NCBI GenBank assembly: GCA_964615765.1
Contig: CAZTQN010000029.1
Coordinates: forward strand, 1 to 53,139
Direction: 5' to 3'
Length of the DNA: 53,139 nucleotides
Source of the DNA: CAZTQN01 sp964615765
GTDB lineage: Bacteria > Planctomycetota > Phycisphaerae > Phycisphaerales > UBA1924
Shown: positions 33,005 through 41,382 of the stretch, piece by piece
Position numbering within the stretch: the first letter of the stretch is position 1
Layout of the letters: every line of letters begins with the position of its first letter
Made by a program: the position numbers and the translations under genes
The notes under the pieces: model-generated
Seen by the model: only the letters and a program-made list of their open reading frames with translations
What the model was told of the DNA's origin: nothing
Databases searched by the model: none

Positions 33005-33715
33005 ATGCTGGACATCGACAAGCGGATCGCACAGTTTCAGAACATGGCTCAGGCCGACCCTGAGAACGAGATGGCGCACTTCTCGCTCGGGAAGGCGTTG
33101 ACGGACGCCGGGCGGCACGCCGAGGCGGCCGAGAGCTATCTGCGGTGCACGGAGCTGGCGCCGCAGATGAGCAAGGCGTACCAACTGGCGGGCGAGGCGC
33201 TGGTGAAGGTGGGGCAGAAGGACAAGGCGGCCCAGGTGCTGACGCGCGGGTACACGATCGCCGCGGAGCGCGGCGACCTGATGCCGAAGAACGCCATCGC
33301 CGACGTGCTCAAGTCGCTCGGGAAGGACGTGCCCGAGGTGGTGGGCAAGAAGGGCGGCGGGAGCGGGGGGGATGTCAGCCTGCTCGGCGGCGGCGCGCTG
33401 GGTGCGGGGCCGGGGCGGAAGTACGAGGGGCCGATCCCGCCCGGGGCGTTTGTGTGTCAGCGGACGGGGCGCCCGGGGACGAAGATGGGAAGGCCGCCGT
33501 TCCGCGGGCCGGTCGGGGAGTGGATCCACGCGAACATCACCAAAGAGACCTTCGACGCGTGGATCGCGCAGGGGACCAAGGTGATCAACGAACTGCGCCT
33601 TGATCTCTCCCGCGAGCAGGACGAAGAGGTGTACGACCAGCACATGCGCGAGTACCTCGGCATCGATGACGCGCTGTACGAGCAGTTGTCGCGCGATGCG
33701 GCGAGCAAGGGCTGA
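33005..33715 (+). CDS. TPR protein fused to a YggX-like iron-trafficking domain
   Basis: 236 residues. Residues 1-100 are TPR units (NEMAHFSLGKALTDAGRHAEAAESYLRCTELAP, then MSKAYQLAGEALVKVGQKDKAAQVL). A Gly-rich linker (117-138) leads to a YggX domain at about 148-222: FVCQRTGRPGTKM with C151 at the position of the conserved YggX Cys, GEWIHANITKETFDAWIAQGTKVINELRLDL, and EVYDQHMREYLGI. YggX proteins protect Fe-S clusters from oxidation and are normally about 90 residues standing alone; the TPR half would add a docking function. The ATG at 33005 follows directly after repeat R2. The downstream region is palindrome-rich. Confidence 0.85.
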   Translation: MLDIDKRIAQFQNMAQADPENEMAHFSLGKALTDAGRHAEAAESYLRCTELAPQMSKAYQLAGEALVKVGQKDKAAQVLTRGYTIAAERGDLMPKNAIADVLKSLGKDVPEVVGKKGGGSGGDVSLLGGGALGAGPGRKYEGPIPPGAFVCQRTGRPGTKMGRPPFRGPVGEWIHANITKETFDAWIAQGTKVINELRLDLSREQDEEVYDQHMREYLGIDDALYEQLSRDAASKG

Positions 33716-33723
33716 GGGAGCGG

Positions 33724-33844
33724 GGGGAGCACGCGCTGTTGTGCTCCCCACGCGGAGCAGTGTTTTTCGTGCTCCCCAAGCGGAGCACAGGCGCAGAGTC
33801 AGGCGTGTGCCTGATGCCGGCACGTATGGACTCTCTGCGCCTGT
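33724..33844. repeat. Cluster of competing palindromes
   Basis: GGGGAGCAC / GTGCTCCCC (33724-33749) shares its right arm with TGCTCC / GGAGCA (33742-33759), which is followed by GTGTTTTT and could terminate the TPR-YggX transcript. A second unit, GTGCTCC / GGAGCAC, lies at 33769-33788. Next, ACAGGCGCAGAG (33787-33798) / CTCTGCGCCTGT (33833-33844) encloses TCAGGC GTGT GCCTGA, a cruciform-like element. Confidence 0.7.
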
Positions 33845-33891
33845 GGGCCGCCGGGGGGTGGCTCAGGCGCTGTGGGGAGATATTGCGCTGC

Positions 33892-34962
33892 TCAGCGGAT
33901 CGGGCCGGGGTTGCGGACGATGGCGACGAGCTGGGCGGCGAGGCGGACGAGGGCTTCGGAGCGGGCGCTGTCGGGCTTTTCACGCCGATGGGCGGCGACG
34001 GCGCTGACGGCGTTCGCCAGGCCCTTGAGGCGCTTGTTGAAGTTGCCGGCCCAGTCGCCCGCGTGGTAAGTTTCGACGGCGTTGTCGATATCGCGGATGG
34101 TCCCGCTGCGGATGGTGAACCCGCCGAGCTTGCTCTTGTTCAGCCAGGTGTTGAGCGGCCACAGTTGCCCGCCGACGAGTTCGTTGGTCGGCGTGGGGGT
34201 AAGGGTGTGGGCCATGACGTAGTTGCGGACGCTGGCATCGAGGTCGATCACGTCGCTCTCGAGGCGCATCAGCTTGTTGACCACGGCGTTGGCGTAGGCC
34301 TCGACCTGCACCGGCTCGGCGTAGATCGCGATGGTGGGGGGCGAGGCATATGCGTCGGCCCCGCCGGCGACCAGGCCCTGGATCGCGATGCCAGCGCAGT
34401 TGATCTTGCTCAGCGCCTTGTAGTCGGGCAGGTTGGCCTTGGTCGTGTTCCACCACGCGACCATGCGGCGGGTGCTGAGGCCGAAGGCGATGTTGGCGGC
34501 GCCGAGGCCCGGGATGTTGATCTTGTTCTCGGCGGACTGTGACCAGAGCGGGAGGGGGAAGCCGTCGATGTCGATCTCGATGCCGGTGCGACGCTGCCCC
34601 GGGCGCGGTTTATCGATGGGGCCCTTGCCAAGTTCGACCAGGAGTTCGTCCCACTCGGCGGGGTAGGGCACGCCGTTCTGCTTGCGCCAGCCGACCTCGA
34701 GCCGCAGGCCGGTGATCTTGTTCATTTCGTCGCTTTTGTCGTCGGAGTAGTTGTCGGAGATGGTGCCGGGTTGGGACTTGAAGGCGGTCTTGTTCATGCC
34801 GGCGCCGTCGCCGGGCCAGAAGGAGATGTACGCGCCGGTGCCGGCGAGCGGGCCGCGAACGGTGACGGCGGCGTGGCCGAAGTGAGACGTCGGCATGACC
34901 TTGAGGGTCTTGACGTTGCGCCAAATGCGGACGACGGCTTCTTCGGAATAACGGTGGGCCAT
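33892..34962 (-). CDS. Unknown protein with His...Cys pattern of permuted papain-like enzymes
   Basis: 356 residues without signal peptide or TM helix. Near the N terminus PTSHFGHAAVTVRG (24-37) and AYISFWPGDG; in the middle INCAGIAIQGLVAGGADAY (187-205). An early His in a GHAxV context followed much later by Cys in NCAG resembles circularly permuted NlpC/P60 (LRAT-like) hydrolases, which cut or transfer acyl or peptide groups. The rest is helical. I do not know a named family for the full length. Such proteins can be toxins or effectors, but no secretion gene or immunity candidate is adjacent. The ATG at 34962 was chosen because similarity to an enzyme fold begins soon after; no Shine-Dalgarno is visible. 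Confidence 0.7.
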   Translation of the reverse strand: MAHRYSEEAVVRIWRNVKTLKVMPTSHFGHAAVTVRGPLAGTGAYISFWPGDGAGMNKTAFKSQPGTISDNYSDDKSDEMNKITGLRLEVGWRKQNGVPYPAEWDELLVELGKGPIDKPRPGQRRTGIEIDIDGFPLPLWSQSAENKINIPGLGAANIAFGLSTRRMVAWWNTTKANLPDYKALSKINCAGIAIQGLVAGGADAYASPPTIAIYAEPVQVEAYANAVVNKLMRLESDVIDLDASVRNYVMAHTLTPTPTNELVGGQLWPLNTWLNKSKLGGFTIRSGTIRDIDNAVETYHAGDWAGNFNKRLKGLANAVSAVAAHRREKPDSARSEALVRLAAQLVAIVRNPGPIR

Positions 34963-35139
34963 GGTCGTGCTCGTGGTGATCCGCGTGGGGCGGAGGGGTG
35001 ATGGAGATCGGCGGGGGAGGGGGGGAGCCGGGACGACGCACCGGCTGCCGGGTGATCGACACGGCACCGGTCTGTGTTGCGCGCGGATGTGCTGCTCAGT
35101 ACGTTTCGGCGGGAATGCGGGCGCGGGCCGGACGGACAC

Positions 35140-36594
35140 TCAGCCGATGCGGTCTTTCCCGCCCATGTACGGGCGGAGGGGCGGTGGCACCGTCACGGAG
35201 CCGTCGGCGTTCTGCCACATCTCGAGAATCGGGATGAGGATGCGCGGGGAGGCGGCGACGGTGTTGTTGAGCGAATGGCAGATGGTCGTCGGGCCCTTGC
35301 CGGCGTCGCCACCGACGCGGTAGCGCATGTTCAGGCGGCGGCACTGGTAGTCGTACAGGCGGCTGGCGGAGTGGGTCTCGCCGTAGGCCCCGGTATAGGT
35401 GGGCGGGACGCCGTTGCCGCCGGGAGAGACCAGCTCGCCGCGACCGGGCATCCACGACTCGATGTCGATCATGTCGGCGTTCTTGACGCCCAGGTCGCCG
35501 GTGCAGCACTGCAGCAGGCGGTACGGCAGGCCGAGCGACTGCAACAACTGCTCGACGTACCCGATCATGGTCTGGTGCCAGCGCCGGCTCTCGGCGTGGT
35601 CGGCCCTGCAGATCACCACCTGCTCGACCTTGTCAAACTGGTGAATGCGGTACAGCCCGGCGGTGTCCTTGCCGGCGGCGCCGGCTTCGCGGCGGAAGCA
35701 GGTGGAGACGGTGGTGTAGCGGAGCGGGAGGACCGACTCGTCCAGGATCTCGTCCTGGTGCAGGCCCATGAGCCCGACCTCGCCGGTGCCGGTGAGGAAC
35801 AGGTCGTACCCGCCGCCGCGGGTGGACTCGGGGACGTGGTAGGCCTGTTCGCGCCCGGCGGGGAAGAAGCCGGTGCCGACCATGGCCTCTTCGCGAACGA
35901 GGACGGGGACGGAGACCGGGGTGAAGCCCTGGCGGAGGGTCATGAAATCGAAGGCGTAGCGGAGGACGGCGTTGTGCAGGAGCATGCCGTCGCCGAGGAG
36001 GACGTAGGAGCGGGCCCCGGCGAGCTTGACGCCGCGTGGGAAGTCGGCGAGGCGGAGGTCTTTGAGCAAATCGATGTGACTTTTGGGCCGGAAGCCGCGC
36101 TGGGCTTCGTACGGCTGAGAGGTGTCGAAGGACTTTCCGCCGGGACACTCGGGCCCGCCGGGCGGGTTCCAGCGGCGGATTTCGACATTGTCCTCGCTGG
36201 AGGACCCGACGGGGACGTCATCGTCGGGCGGGAGAGGAACGGTGAGGAGGATCGCGTTGAGCTGGGGTTCGATGTCCGCGATCTGCCGATCGAGCGTTTG
36301 GACAGCGTCCTTGAGGGCGGCGGGCTTGGCGACGACGGCGGCGAGTTCGGCTTCGAGACGGGTCTTGTCATCTCCGCCGGCCTTGGCGATCTGGGCTTTG
36401 AGACGCCCGATCGCCGGGCCGGATTCTTTGGCCAGGGCGTTCTGCTGGGCCCGGAGGGCCTCCTGCTCGCCCATAAGGGCGCGCTTCCGAGCGTCGAGTT
36501 CGATGAGGCGGTCGATGTCGACGCGCATGCCCTTTTTGGCGCAGCCGTCGCGGTACCGGTCGGGGTGTTCGCGCAAGTCCTTGAGGTCGATCAT
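35140..36594 (-). CDS. serS: Seryl-tRNA synthetase
   Basis: Charges tRNA-Ser. 484 residues, slightly long. Residues 1-115 are the antiparallel coiled-coil arm that grips the tRNA (MIDLKDLREHPDRYRDG ... LDRQIADIEPQLNAILL). The class II catalytic core follows: DFPRGVKLAGARSYVLLGDGMLLHNAVLRY, TPVSVPVLVREEAMVGTGFFP, motif 2 YTTVSTCFRREAGAAGKDTAGLYRIHQFDKVE, GDLGVKNADMIDIESWMPGRG and the motif 3 region NNTVAASPRILIPILE. A segment at about 122-165 (around SSEDNVEIRRWNPPGGPECPGGKSFD) is longer than in the E. coli enzyme. The ATG at 36594 matches the family N terminus. It is divergent from the FHA-GspE gene, 75 bp apart. Confidence 0.95.
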   Translation of the reverse strand: MIDLKDLREHPDRYRDGCAKKGMRVDIDRLIELDARKRALMGEQEALRAQQNALAKESGPAIGRLKAQIAKAGGDDKTRLEAELAAVVAKPAALKDAVQTLDRQIADIEPQLNAILLTVPLPPDDDVPVGSSSEDNVEIRRWNPPGGPECPGGKSFDTSQPYEAQRGFRPKSHIDLLKDLRLADFPRGVKLAGARSYVLLGDGMLLHNAVLRYAFDFMTLRQGFTPVSVPVLVREEAMVGTGFFPAGREQAYHVPESTRGGGYDLFLTGTGEVGLMGLHQDEILDESVLPLRYTTVSTCFRREAGAAGKDTAGLYRIHQFDKVEQVVICRADHAESRRWHQTMIGYVEQLLQSLGLPYRLLQCCTGDLGVKNADMIDIESWMPGRGELVSPGGNGVPPTYTGAYGETHSASRLYDYQCRRLNMRYRVGGDAGKGPTTICHSLNNTVAASPRILIPILEMWQNADGSVTVPPPLRPYMGGKDRIG

Positions 36595-36669
36595 GGCGGG
36601 CGAGTGTAGACGCGGGGATACGATTTCCGTGCGTGCGGGCGGGCACGCTCGCGGAGTGATGGGTACGCG

Positions 36670-38361
36670 ATGCCACTGTACCAGTTGACAGCGACGGACA
36701 ACCGGTTGGAGCCGATCACGATCGGGGAAACTCCGATCACCATCGGGCGTGCCAAGGACAATGTCCTGGCCCTCGAGGACGACATGTTGTCGCGGTATCA
36801 CTGTGTCATTGAGCGGGCCAAGCCGCGTGGGGATAACGGCGAGCTCGACCTGGACGAGACGGCGTCGCCCTCGGACGAGCCGAGCGTGCACATTCGCGAT
36901 CTGGGCTCGCGCAACGGGACCAAGGTCAACGGGCAGCGGGTCAGCGATCAGCAGCTCAACCCCGGCGATGTGATCAAGATCGGGACGTACACGTTCACCA
37001 TCGAGGCGGAGGAGACGCTCAAGGAGCGTCAGGCGGCGGCCCGGCAGGAAGCGCCGCAGGCGCAGGCCGCCTGGGTGACGGACCTGGCGGCGATGATCGC
37101 GATGCTCCCGCCGAAGGACGAGGGGCTGTCGGACATTCCGGAGATGATCGACGGCCGCGGGCGGCCGACGCCGGCTCTGGCGGGGGGGAGCGAGGGCGCC
37201 AAGGCGATGCGGTATCTGCTGATCGCCGCGAGCAAGAGCCGCGCGACGGATATTCACTGCGAGCCCAAGGGCGAGGTGATCCAGGTCCGCATGCGTGTGG
37301 ACGGGCAGATGGTGACGGTGGTGGACCTGCCCAACGGCGTGGGCGAGCTGGCGGCGGGGCTGGTGAAGACGGCGTGCCAGTTCCGCCCGGTCGCGCGGGA
37401 GGCCGTGCTGGACGGGCACTTCTCCGTGCGGTTCCCGACGTCGGCCTTGGGCCCGGCCCGCCGAGTGGATTACCGCGTCTCGTTCACGCCCAGCGTGCAC
37501 GGGCAGAAACTGGTGATGCGCGTGCTGGACATGCGCGACGCGCCGCGCCGGCTGAACGAGCTGGGCCTGCCGCCGTACTGGCACGACCGCATCCGGCGCG
37601 TGTGCGGGCAGGACGCCGGGCTGCTGCTGGTGTGCGGGCCGACGGGTTCGGGCAAGACGACGACGTTGTATTGCGCCCTGCGCGACATCGACCGCGAGCG
37701 CCGGAACGTCGTCACCATCGAAGACCCCGTCGAGTATCACATCGAGCAGGTGACGCAGATCCCCGTTGATGACACCAAGGGAAACTCCTTCGGCGGGCTG
37801 CTCCGCTCGGTGCTGCGCCAGGACCCGGACGTGATCCTCGTCGGCGAAGTGCGCGACGAAGAGACGGCCCGCACGGCGATGCAGGCCGCGATGACCGGGC
37901 ACCTGGTCTTCTCGACGGTGCACGCCAAGGACACGATCGCCAGCGTGTTCCGTCTGCTGGATTTGAAGGTCGAGCCGTACCTGGTGGCCAACTCGCTGGA
38001 GGTGGTGCTGGCGCAGCGGCTGATCCGCGTGCTGTGCGAGAACTGCAAGCGGCCGATGCGCGTCACGCCCGGGCAGGCGACGCGCCTGGGCAAGTTCCTG
38101 GAGAACCAGACGGAGATCTGCGTCGCGACCGGGTGCGCGCAGTGCCTGCGCACGGGCTATCGCGGGCGAAAGGCGATCTACGAACTGCTGGACTTCAGCG
38201 ACGAACTGCGCGACGTCATCCTGAAAGAACCGACGATCACCGCTATGAAGCGCGTCATCGAGCAGGGGATGTTCACGACGCTGGTGCAGAGCGGGTGGAC
38301 GCAGGTCGCGCGCGGCATGACCTCGCTCGAGGAAGTCGATCGCGTCGCCAGCGCCCGGTAG
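36670..38361 (+). CDS. FHA domain fused to a GspE/PilB-type secretion ATPase
   Basis: Hexameric motor ATPase for a type IV pilus or type II secretion machine, 563 residues. Residues 1-115 are an FHA phosphopeptide-binding domain: ITIGRAKDN with GR at 26-27, LSRYH (40-44) and SRNGTKVNG (80-88). Residues 175-563 are the ATPase: AASKSRATDIHCEPK, Walker A GPTGSGKTTT (323-332), Asp box TIEDPVEYHIEQVTQI, Walker B VLRQDPDVILVGEVRDEETA, His box GHLVFSTVHAKDT, and the tetracysteine zinc site C456/C459 and C489/C492. The usual N1 domain is replaced by FHA, which suggests control by Ser/Thr phosphorylation. The next genes encode PilZ proteins. No pilin or GspF gene is in the window. Confidence 0.9.
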   Translation: MPLYQLTATDNRLEPITIGETPITIGRAKDNVLALEDDMLSRYHCVIERAKPRGDNGELDLDETASPSDEPSVHIRDLGSRNGTKVNGQRVSDQQLNPGDVIKIGTYTFTIEAEETLKERQAAARQEAPQAQAAWVTDLAAMIAMLPPKDEGLSDIPEMIDGRGRPTPALAGGSEGAKAMRYLLIAASKSRATDIHCEPKGEVIQVRMRVDGQMVTVVDLPNGVGELAAGLVKTACQFRPVAREAVLDGHFSVRFPTSALGPARRVDYRVSFTPSVHGQKLVMRVLDMRDAPRRLNELGLPPYWHDRIRRVCGQDAGLLLVCGPTGSGKTTTLYCALRDIDRERRNVVTIEDPVEYHIEQVTQIPVDDTKGNSFGGLLRSVLRQDPDVILVGEVRDEETARTAMQAAMTGHLVFSTVHAKDTIASVFRLLDLKVEPYLVANSLEVVLAQRLIRVLCENCKRPMRVTPGQATRLGKFLENQTEICVATGCAQCLRTGYRGRKAIYELLDFSDELRDVILKEPTITAMKRVIEQGMFTTLVQSGWTQVARGMTSLEEVDRVASAR

Positions 38362-38453
38362 AGCACGCACGGAACGCGGTGCGTGAGCGCGTTCTCGGAC
38401 GCAGCGGCCCGGTGCGGGGCAAGTCGGGCGGTCCGCGGGCCGACCTAATCGCC

Positions 38454-39185
38454 ATGTTTGGTCGGCTCTTCAAGCGAACCGGGCGGTTGGCGCCTGCGCC
38501 CACGTCGAGCGCGGCGGAGGCGGCCGCGCCCGGGCCCGCGGCAGGCGGTGAGCCGGGCCAGCGTGAGCCAGGCCAGCGCGAACCGGGCCAGCGTCAACCG
38601 GGCGAGGAGCGCCGTTCCGCCGAGCGGTTTCAGACGTCGGTGCTCACGTGCGACCTGGGCGAAGTGACGGACCTGTCGCGCTCGGGCCTGCGCGTGACGG
38701 TTGTGGGCGTGTGCCGGTTCAAGCCCGGGCAGGCGATGGACCTGACGCTGCACTCGCCGACGGACGACGTGCGCGTTCGCGGCGTGGTCGCGCGGGTAAC
38801 GCCCGCCGGGCCGGCGCGGTTCATTGTCGGGGTGCGGTTCGAAGGGCTCGACGAAGCGGGGGCGGCGGCGGTGGAATCGCTCGGGCGGTTCGGCTCAACG
38901 CGGCGCCCGACGCCCGACGCGGAAACGGCGGAGCGCATCCGCCGGGTGACGGCGGCGATGAACGTGCCGGATCACTACGCCACGCTGGGCGTCTCGCCGC
39001 GTGCCAGCGCCGAGCAGATCCACAAGGCCTTCCGCGATCTGGCGCGGCGGCTGCACCCGGACGCCAACCGGGCCCCGGACGCGGAGAAGCAGTTCTGCGC
39101 CGTGAACGCGGCCCACGCCGTGTTGTCGGACCCGCAGAAGCGAGTGGAGTACGACGCGATGGTCGGTCACGCCCGGGCGGCGTGA
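38454..39185 (+). CDS. PilZ domain fused to a C-terminal J domain
   Basis: 243 residues. After a low-complexity Pro/Gly/Gln/Arg linker (EPGQR units from a 15-bp DNA repeat) comes a PilZ domain with both cyclic di-GMP motifs: RxxxR in ERRSAER and DLSRSG. Residues about 168-240 are a DnaJ J domain: DHYATLGVSPRASAEQIHKAFRDLARRLHPDANR with the HPD that stimulates DnaK, and AVNAAHAVLSDPQKRVEYD. The combination suggests chaperone recruitment controlled by cyclic di-GMP. It follows the FHA-GspE gene by 92 bp on the same strand. Confidence 0.85.
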   Translation: MFGRLFKRTGRLAPAPTSSAAEAAAPGPAAGGEPGQREPGQREPGQRQPGEERRSAERFQTSVLTCDLGEVTDLSRSGLRVTVVGVCRFKPGQAMDLTLHSPTDDVRVRGVVARVTPAGPARFIVGVRFEGLDEAGAAAVESLGRFGSTRRPTPDAETAERIRRVTAAMNVPDHYATLGVSPRASAEQIHKAFRDLARRLHPDANRAPDAEKQFCAVNAAHAVLSDPQKRVEYDAMVGHARAA

Positions 39186-39214
39186 GACCCGGCGCGGCAC
39201 GATGAATCGGAGCA

Positions 39215-39610
39215 TCAGGCGACGTTCTTGGCGGCCCCCGGCTCGGCGGCGAAGCGCACGCCGACGGCGAAGCCGGTGTGGTCCTGCCCGCGGCAATGGG
39301 CGACGGTGGCTCGGCGGGTGACGGGTTCGTCGTTGGCGCCGCGGAAGACGATGTCGATCATGCTGCCGGACGTCAGCCGGGCCCGGCACCACAACCCGCA
39401 CCCGCTGCGCGACAGGTTGCGGATGAACACGCGGTGGGAGGTGCGGCGGGTGCCGTCGGCGTCGAGTTCAACGACGATGACCTCGCCCGCGACTGGCTGA
39501 CGCAGCTCGCGCCGGTGCTCGCCCGGGGCGGGCGCGGGGTCTTCGAAGACCAGCTTTTTCAGGAAGCCGGCGCCGCTCGAAAGGATTTTGCTGCCGCGCT
39601 GTGTGGACAT
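39215..39610 (-). CDS. PilZ domain protein
   Basis: 131-residue single-domain PilZ protein, a probable cyclic di-GMP receptor. It contains RRELR (RxxxR) before the first strand and NLSRSGCGLW (the D/NxSxxG motif), then the barrel strands with RRATVAHCRGQ and GFAVGVRF. The ATG at 39610 was taken because the frame further upstream runs into the next gene. It lies 14 bp downstream of another PilZ gene on the same strand and is probably cotranscribed with it. Confidence 0.8.
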   Translation of the reverse strand: MSTQRGSKILSSGAGFLKKLVFEDPAPAPGEHRRELRQPVAGEVIVVELDADGTRRTSHRVFIRNLSRSGCGLWCRARLTSGSMIDIVFRGANDEPVTRRATVAHCRGQDHTGFAVGVRFAAEPGAAKNVA

Positions 39611-39624
39611 GCGTATGGGCTCGT

Positions 39625-40011
39625 TCAGGAGGCGAACTTGAGCTGGTGAACGCGGCCGGCGTCGCTGCTGGCGATGCGGGCCAGTTCGTTGAGCGCGTTG
39701 GCCCACTCGGGGCGGAGGTCGACGAACTCGAAGCCGGTCTGGACGCGGCCGTCGGCGCCGCGCCGGTTGGCGACGACCCGCGCGGGCACGATCGCCGTCA
39801 CACCGGCGCAGGCGATGCGCAGGTTCACCGTCTTCCCGGCGGGCACCTTGATGGGCTTGGACGAGAGGACCTTGACCCCGGTGCGCGAGAAGTCCGAGAT
39901 TGGTCCGAACTGGCAGGCCGTCTGCGAACAGCGGACCCGGCCGGCGCGACGACGCTCGGAACCGCGTGACGACGCGTCGGGATCGATCTGGCGTGGCGGC
40001 TGGTATGGCAT
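39625..40011 (-). CDS. PilZ domain protein
   Basis: 128-residue PilZ protein. RRAGR gives the RxxxR motif and DFSRTGVKV gives DxSxxG; strands such as VPARVVANRRG and TGFEFVDL follow. AGGAGA six nt before the ATG at 40011 supports the start. First of two adjacent PilZ genes that converge on the PilZ-J gene, making three PilZ proteins within 1.6 kb beside the FHA-GspE ATPase. Confidence 0.8.
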   Translation of the reverse strand: MPYQPPRQIDPDASSRGSERRRAGRVRCSQTACQFGPISDFSRTGVKVLSSKPIKVPAGKTVNLRIACAGVTAIVPARVVANRRGADGRVQTGFEFVDLRPEWANALNELARIASSDAGRVHQLKFAS

Positions 40012-40191
40012 TGCCGGTCTCCTATTGGTTTTGTCGGCCGGTCTGCCTGCAATATGTCCAACGGGCGTCGAAATCGCCAGAATGCGTGACGCCCGCGTCA
40101 AGGGCGCGGGCGGGCTGTGTCGCGCCGGGCGTTTGCGCGGGCGGTTCCGGATATCTGCCTGACAGGGTGGTCCGCAATCAGAAGCGGACGA

Positions 40192-41244
40192 TCAGAACCG
40201 AACCACGAGCTTGCCGAACTGCTCGCCGGTGGCCAGGCGGGCGTACGCCGCGGCTCCTTCGGGGGCGGGGAAGACCTGGTCCACCACCGGCTTGAAGACG
40301 CCGGCGCGGTACAGCGCCGCGACCTCGGCGAACTCTTCGGGGGTGCCCATGGTGGAGCCGAGGATGCGGAGCTGGTTCCAGAAGATGCGAGCCAGGTCGG
40401 TGACGGCGTCGGGGCCGGAGGTGCATCCGGGCGTGACGTACGCCCCGCCGCGGGCGAGGGCCTTGATGCACTTGATGTGCGTGGCCTTGCCGGAGGAGTC
40501 GACGGCGCAGTCGACGCCGCGCCCGCCGGACCAGGCGCGGACGTCCTTGGACCAGTCCTGCCCAATGTCGAGGATGGTGTGGGCGGCGCCGAGCTGCTTG
40601 GCGCGGTCGAGCTTCCACTGGTGCCGGCTGGTGACGACGATCGGGCAGCCCAGGTGCTTGGCGACGTTGAGCGCGGCGAGCGCGACGCCACCGCCGATGC
40701 CAGTGATGAGCACGGCCTGTCCGGGGGCCAGGCAGGCCTTGGTGATCATCATCGAGTACGCCGTCAGATGCGTCAGCCCAAAGGCGGCGGCCTCCACGGG
40801 GTCGCGATCATCGGGCACCGTTTGCAGGGCTGTGACCGGGGCGTTGAAGCGTTCGGCCATCGCGCCGTCGAGGTGTTCGCCCAGCAGTTCGTACTTCGGC
40901 GGGAGGTGCGTGCGCGGTGGCTCGCCGGGCGTTGGCGCGGGCGAAACATCGAGCGCGGCGTTGAGAACAACGCGCTTGCCGAGCCACAGTTCCGGCACGC
41001 CGGGCCCGACGGCTTCGACCACGCCGCACGCGTCGGAGCCGCCGATGCGCGGGTACGTCAGATTCAGGCCCGGCACGCCGCGGACGACCCAGAGGTCCAG
41101 GTGATTGAGCGAAGCCGCGAGCGTGCGAACGGTGACATGCCCGGCGGCCGGCGGCGCGGGGTCAGGGTGCGACTGCGAGAAGGAAATGACTTCCTGAACG
41201 GGCTGGTTCGGTCCGGCCTGACGCGTGATGACGAGGGCTCGCAT
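40192..41244 (-). CDS. Medium-chain dehydrogenase/reductase (zinc-binding dehydrogenase family)
   Basis: NAD(P)-dependent oxidoreductase, 350 residues, substrate unknown. GroES-like N-terminal half with SLNHLDLWVVRG, GSDACGVVEAVG and a VLNAAL strand; Rossmann half with AYSMMITKACLAPGQAVLITGIGGGVALAALNVAKHLG (nucleotide-binding GxGGGV), DCAVDSSGKATHIKCIKALARGG and the C-terminal GAAAYARLATGEQFGKLVVRF. The four structural-zinc cysteines of classical alcohol dehydrogenases are missing, so it is closer to quinone oxidoreductase-like members. There is no operon partner. Confidence 0.85.
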   Translation of the reverse strand: MRALVITRQAGPNQPVQEVISFSQSHPDPAPPAAGHVTVRTLAASLNHLDLWVVRGVPGLNLTYPRIGGSDACGVVEAVGPGVPELWLGKRVVLNAALDVSPAPTPGEPPRTHLPPKYELLGEHLDGAMAERFNAPVTALQTVPDDRDPVEAAAFGLTHLTAYSMMITKACLAPGQAVLITGIGGGVALAALNVAKHLGCPIVVTSRHQWKLDRAKQLGAAHTILDIGQDWSKDVRAWSGGRGVDCAVDSSGKATHIKCIKALARGGAYVTPGCTSGPDAVTDLARIFWNQLRILGSTMGTPEEFAEVAALYRAGVFKPVVDQVFPAPEGAAAYARLATGEQFGKLVVRF

Positions 41245-41382
41245 GGGTCGAGCGTAGCGGGGCAGCGCGGGCGGGCCAGCGCGACGCGCGCACGAAGATA
41301 GAACGCGCCGATCAACGCGTGAACAGCGGTGCGTCGGGAGGTGGATGCGGGCAACGACCGGCGGGGCGCAGGGCCCGGCGGG

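Noticed and set aside
35140..38370. Extension of the serS frame to 1076 codons
   Set aside because: The upstream part is antisense to FHA-GspE; the family N terminus MIDLKDLREHPDRYRDG begins at 36594.
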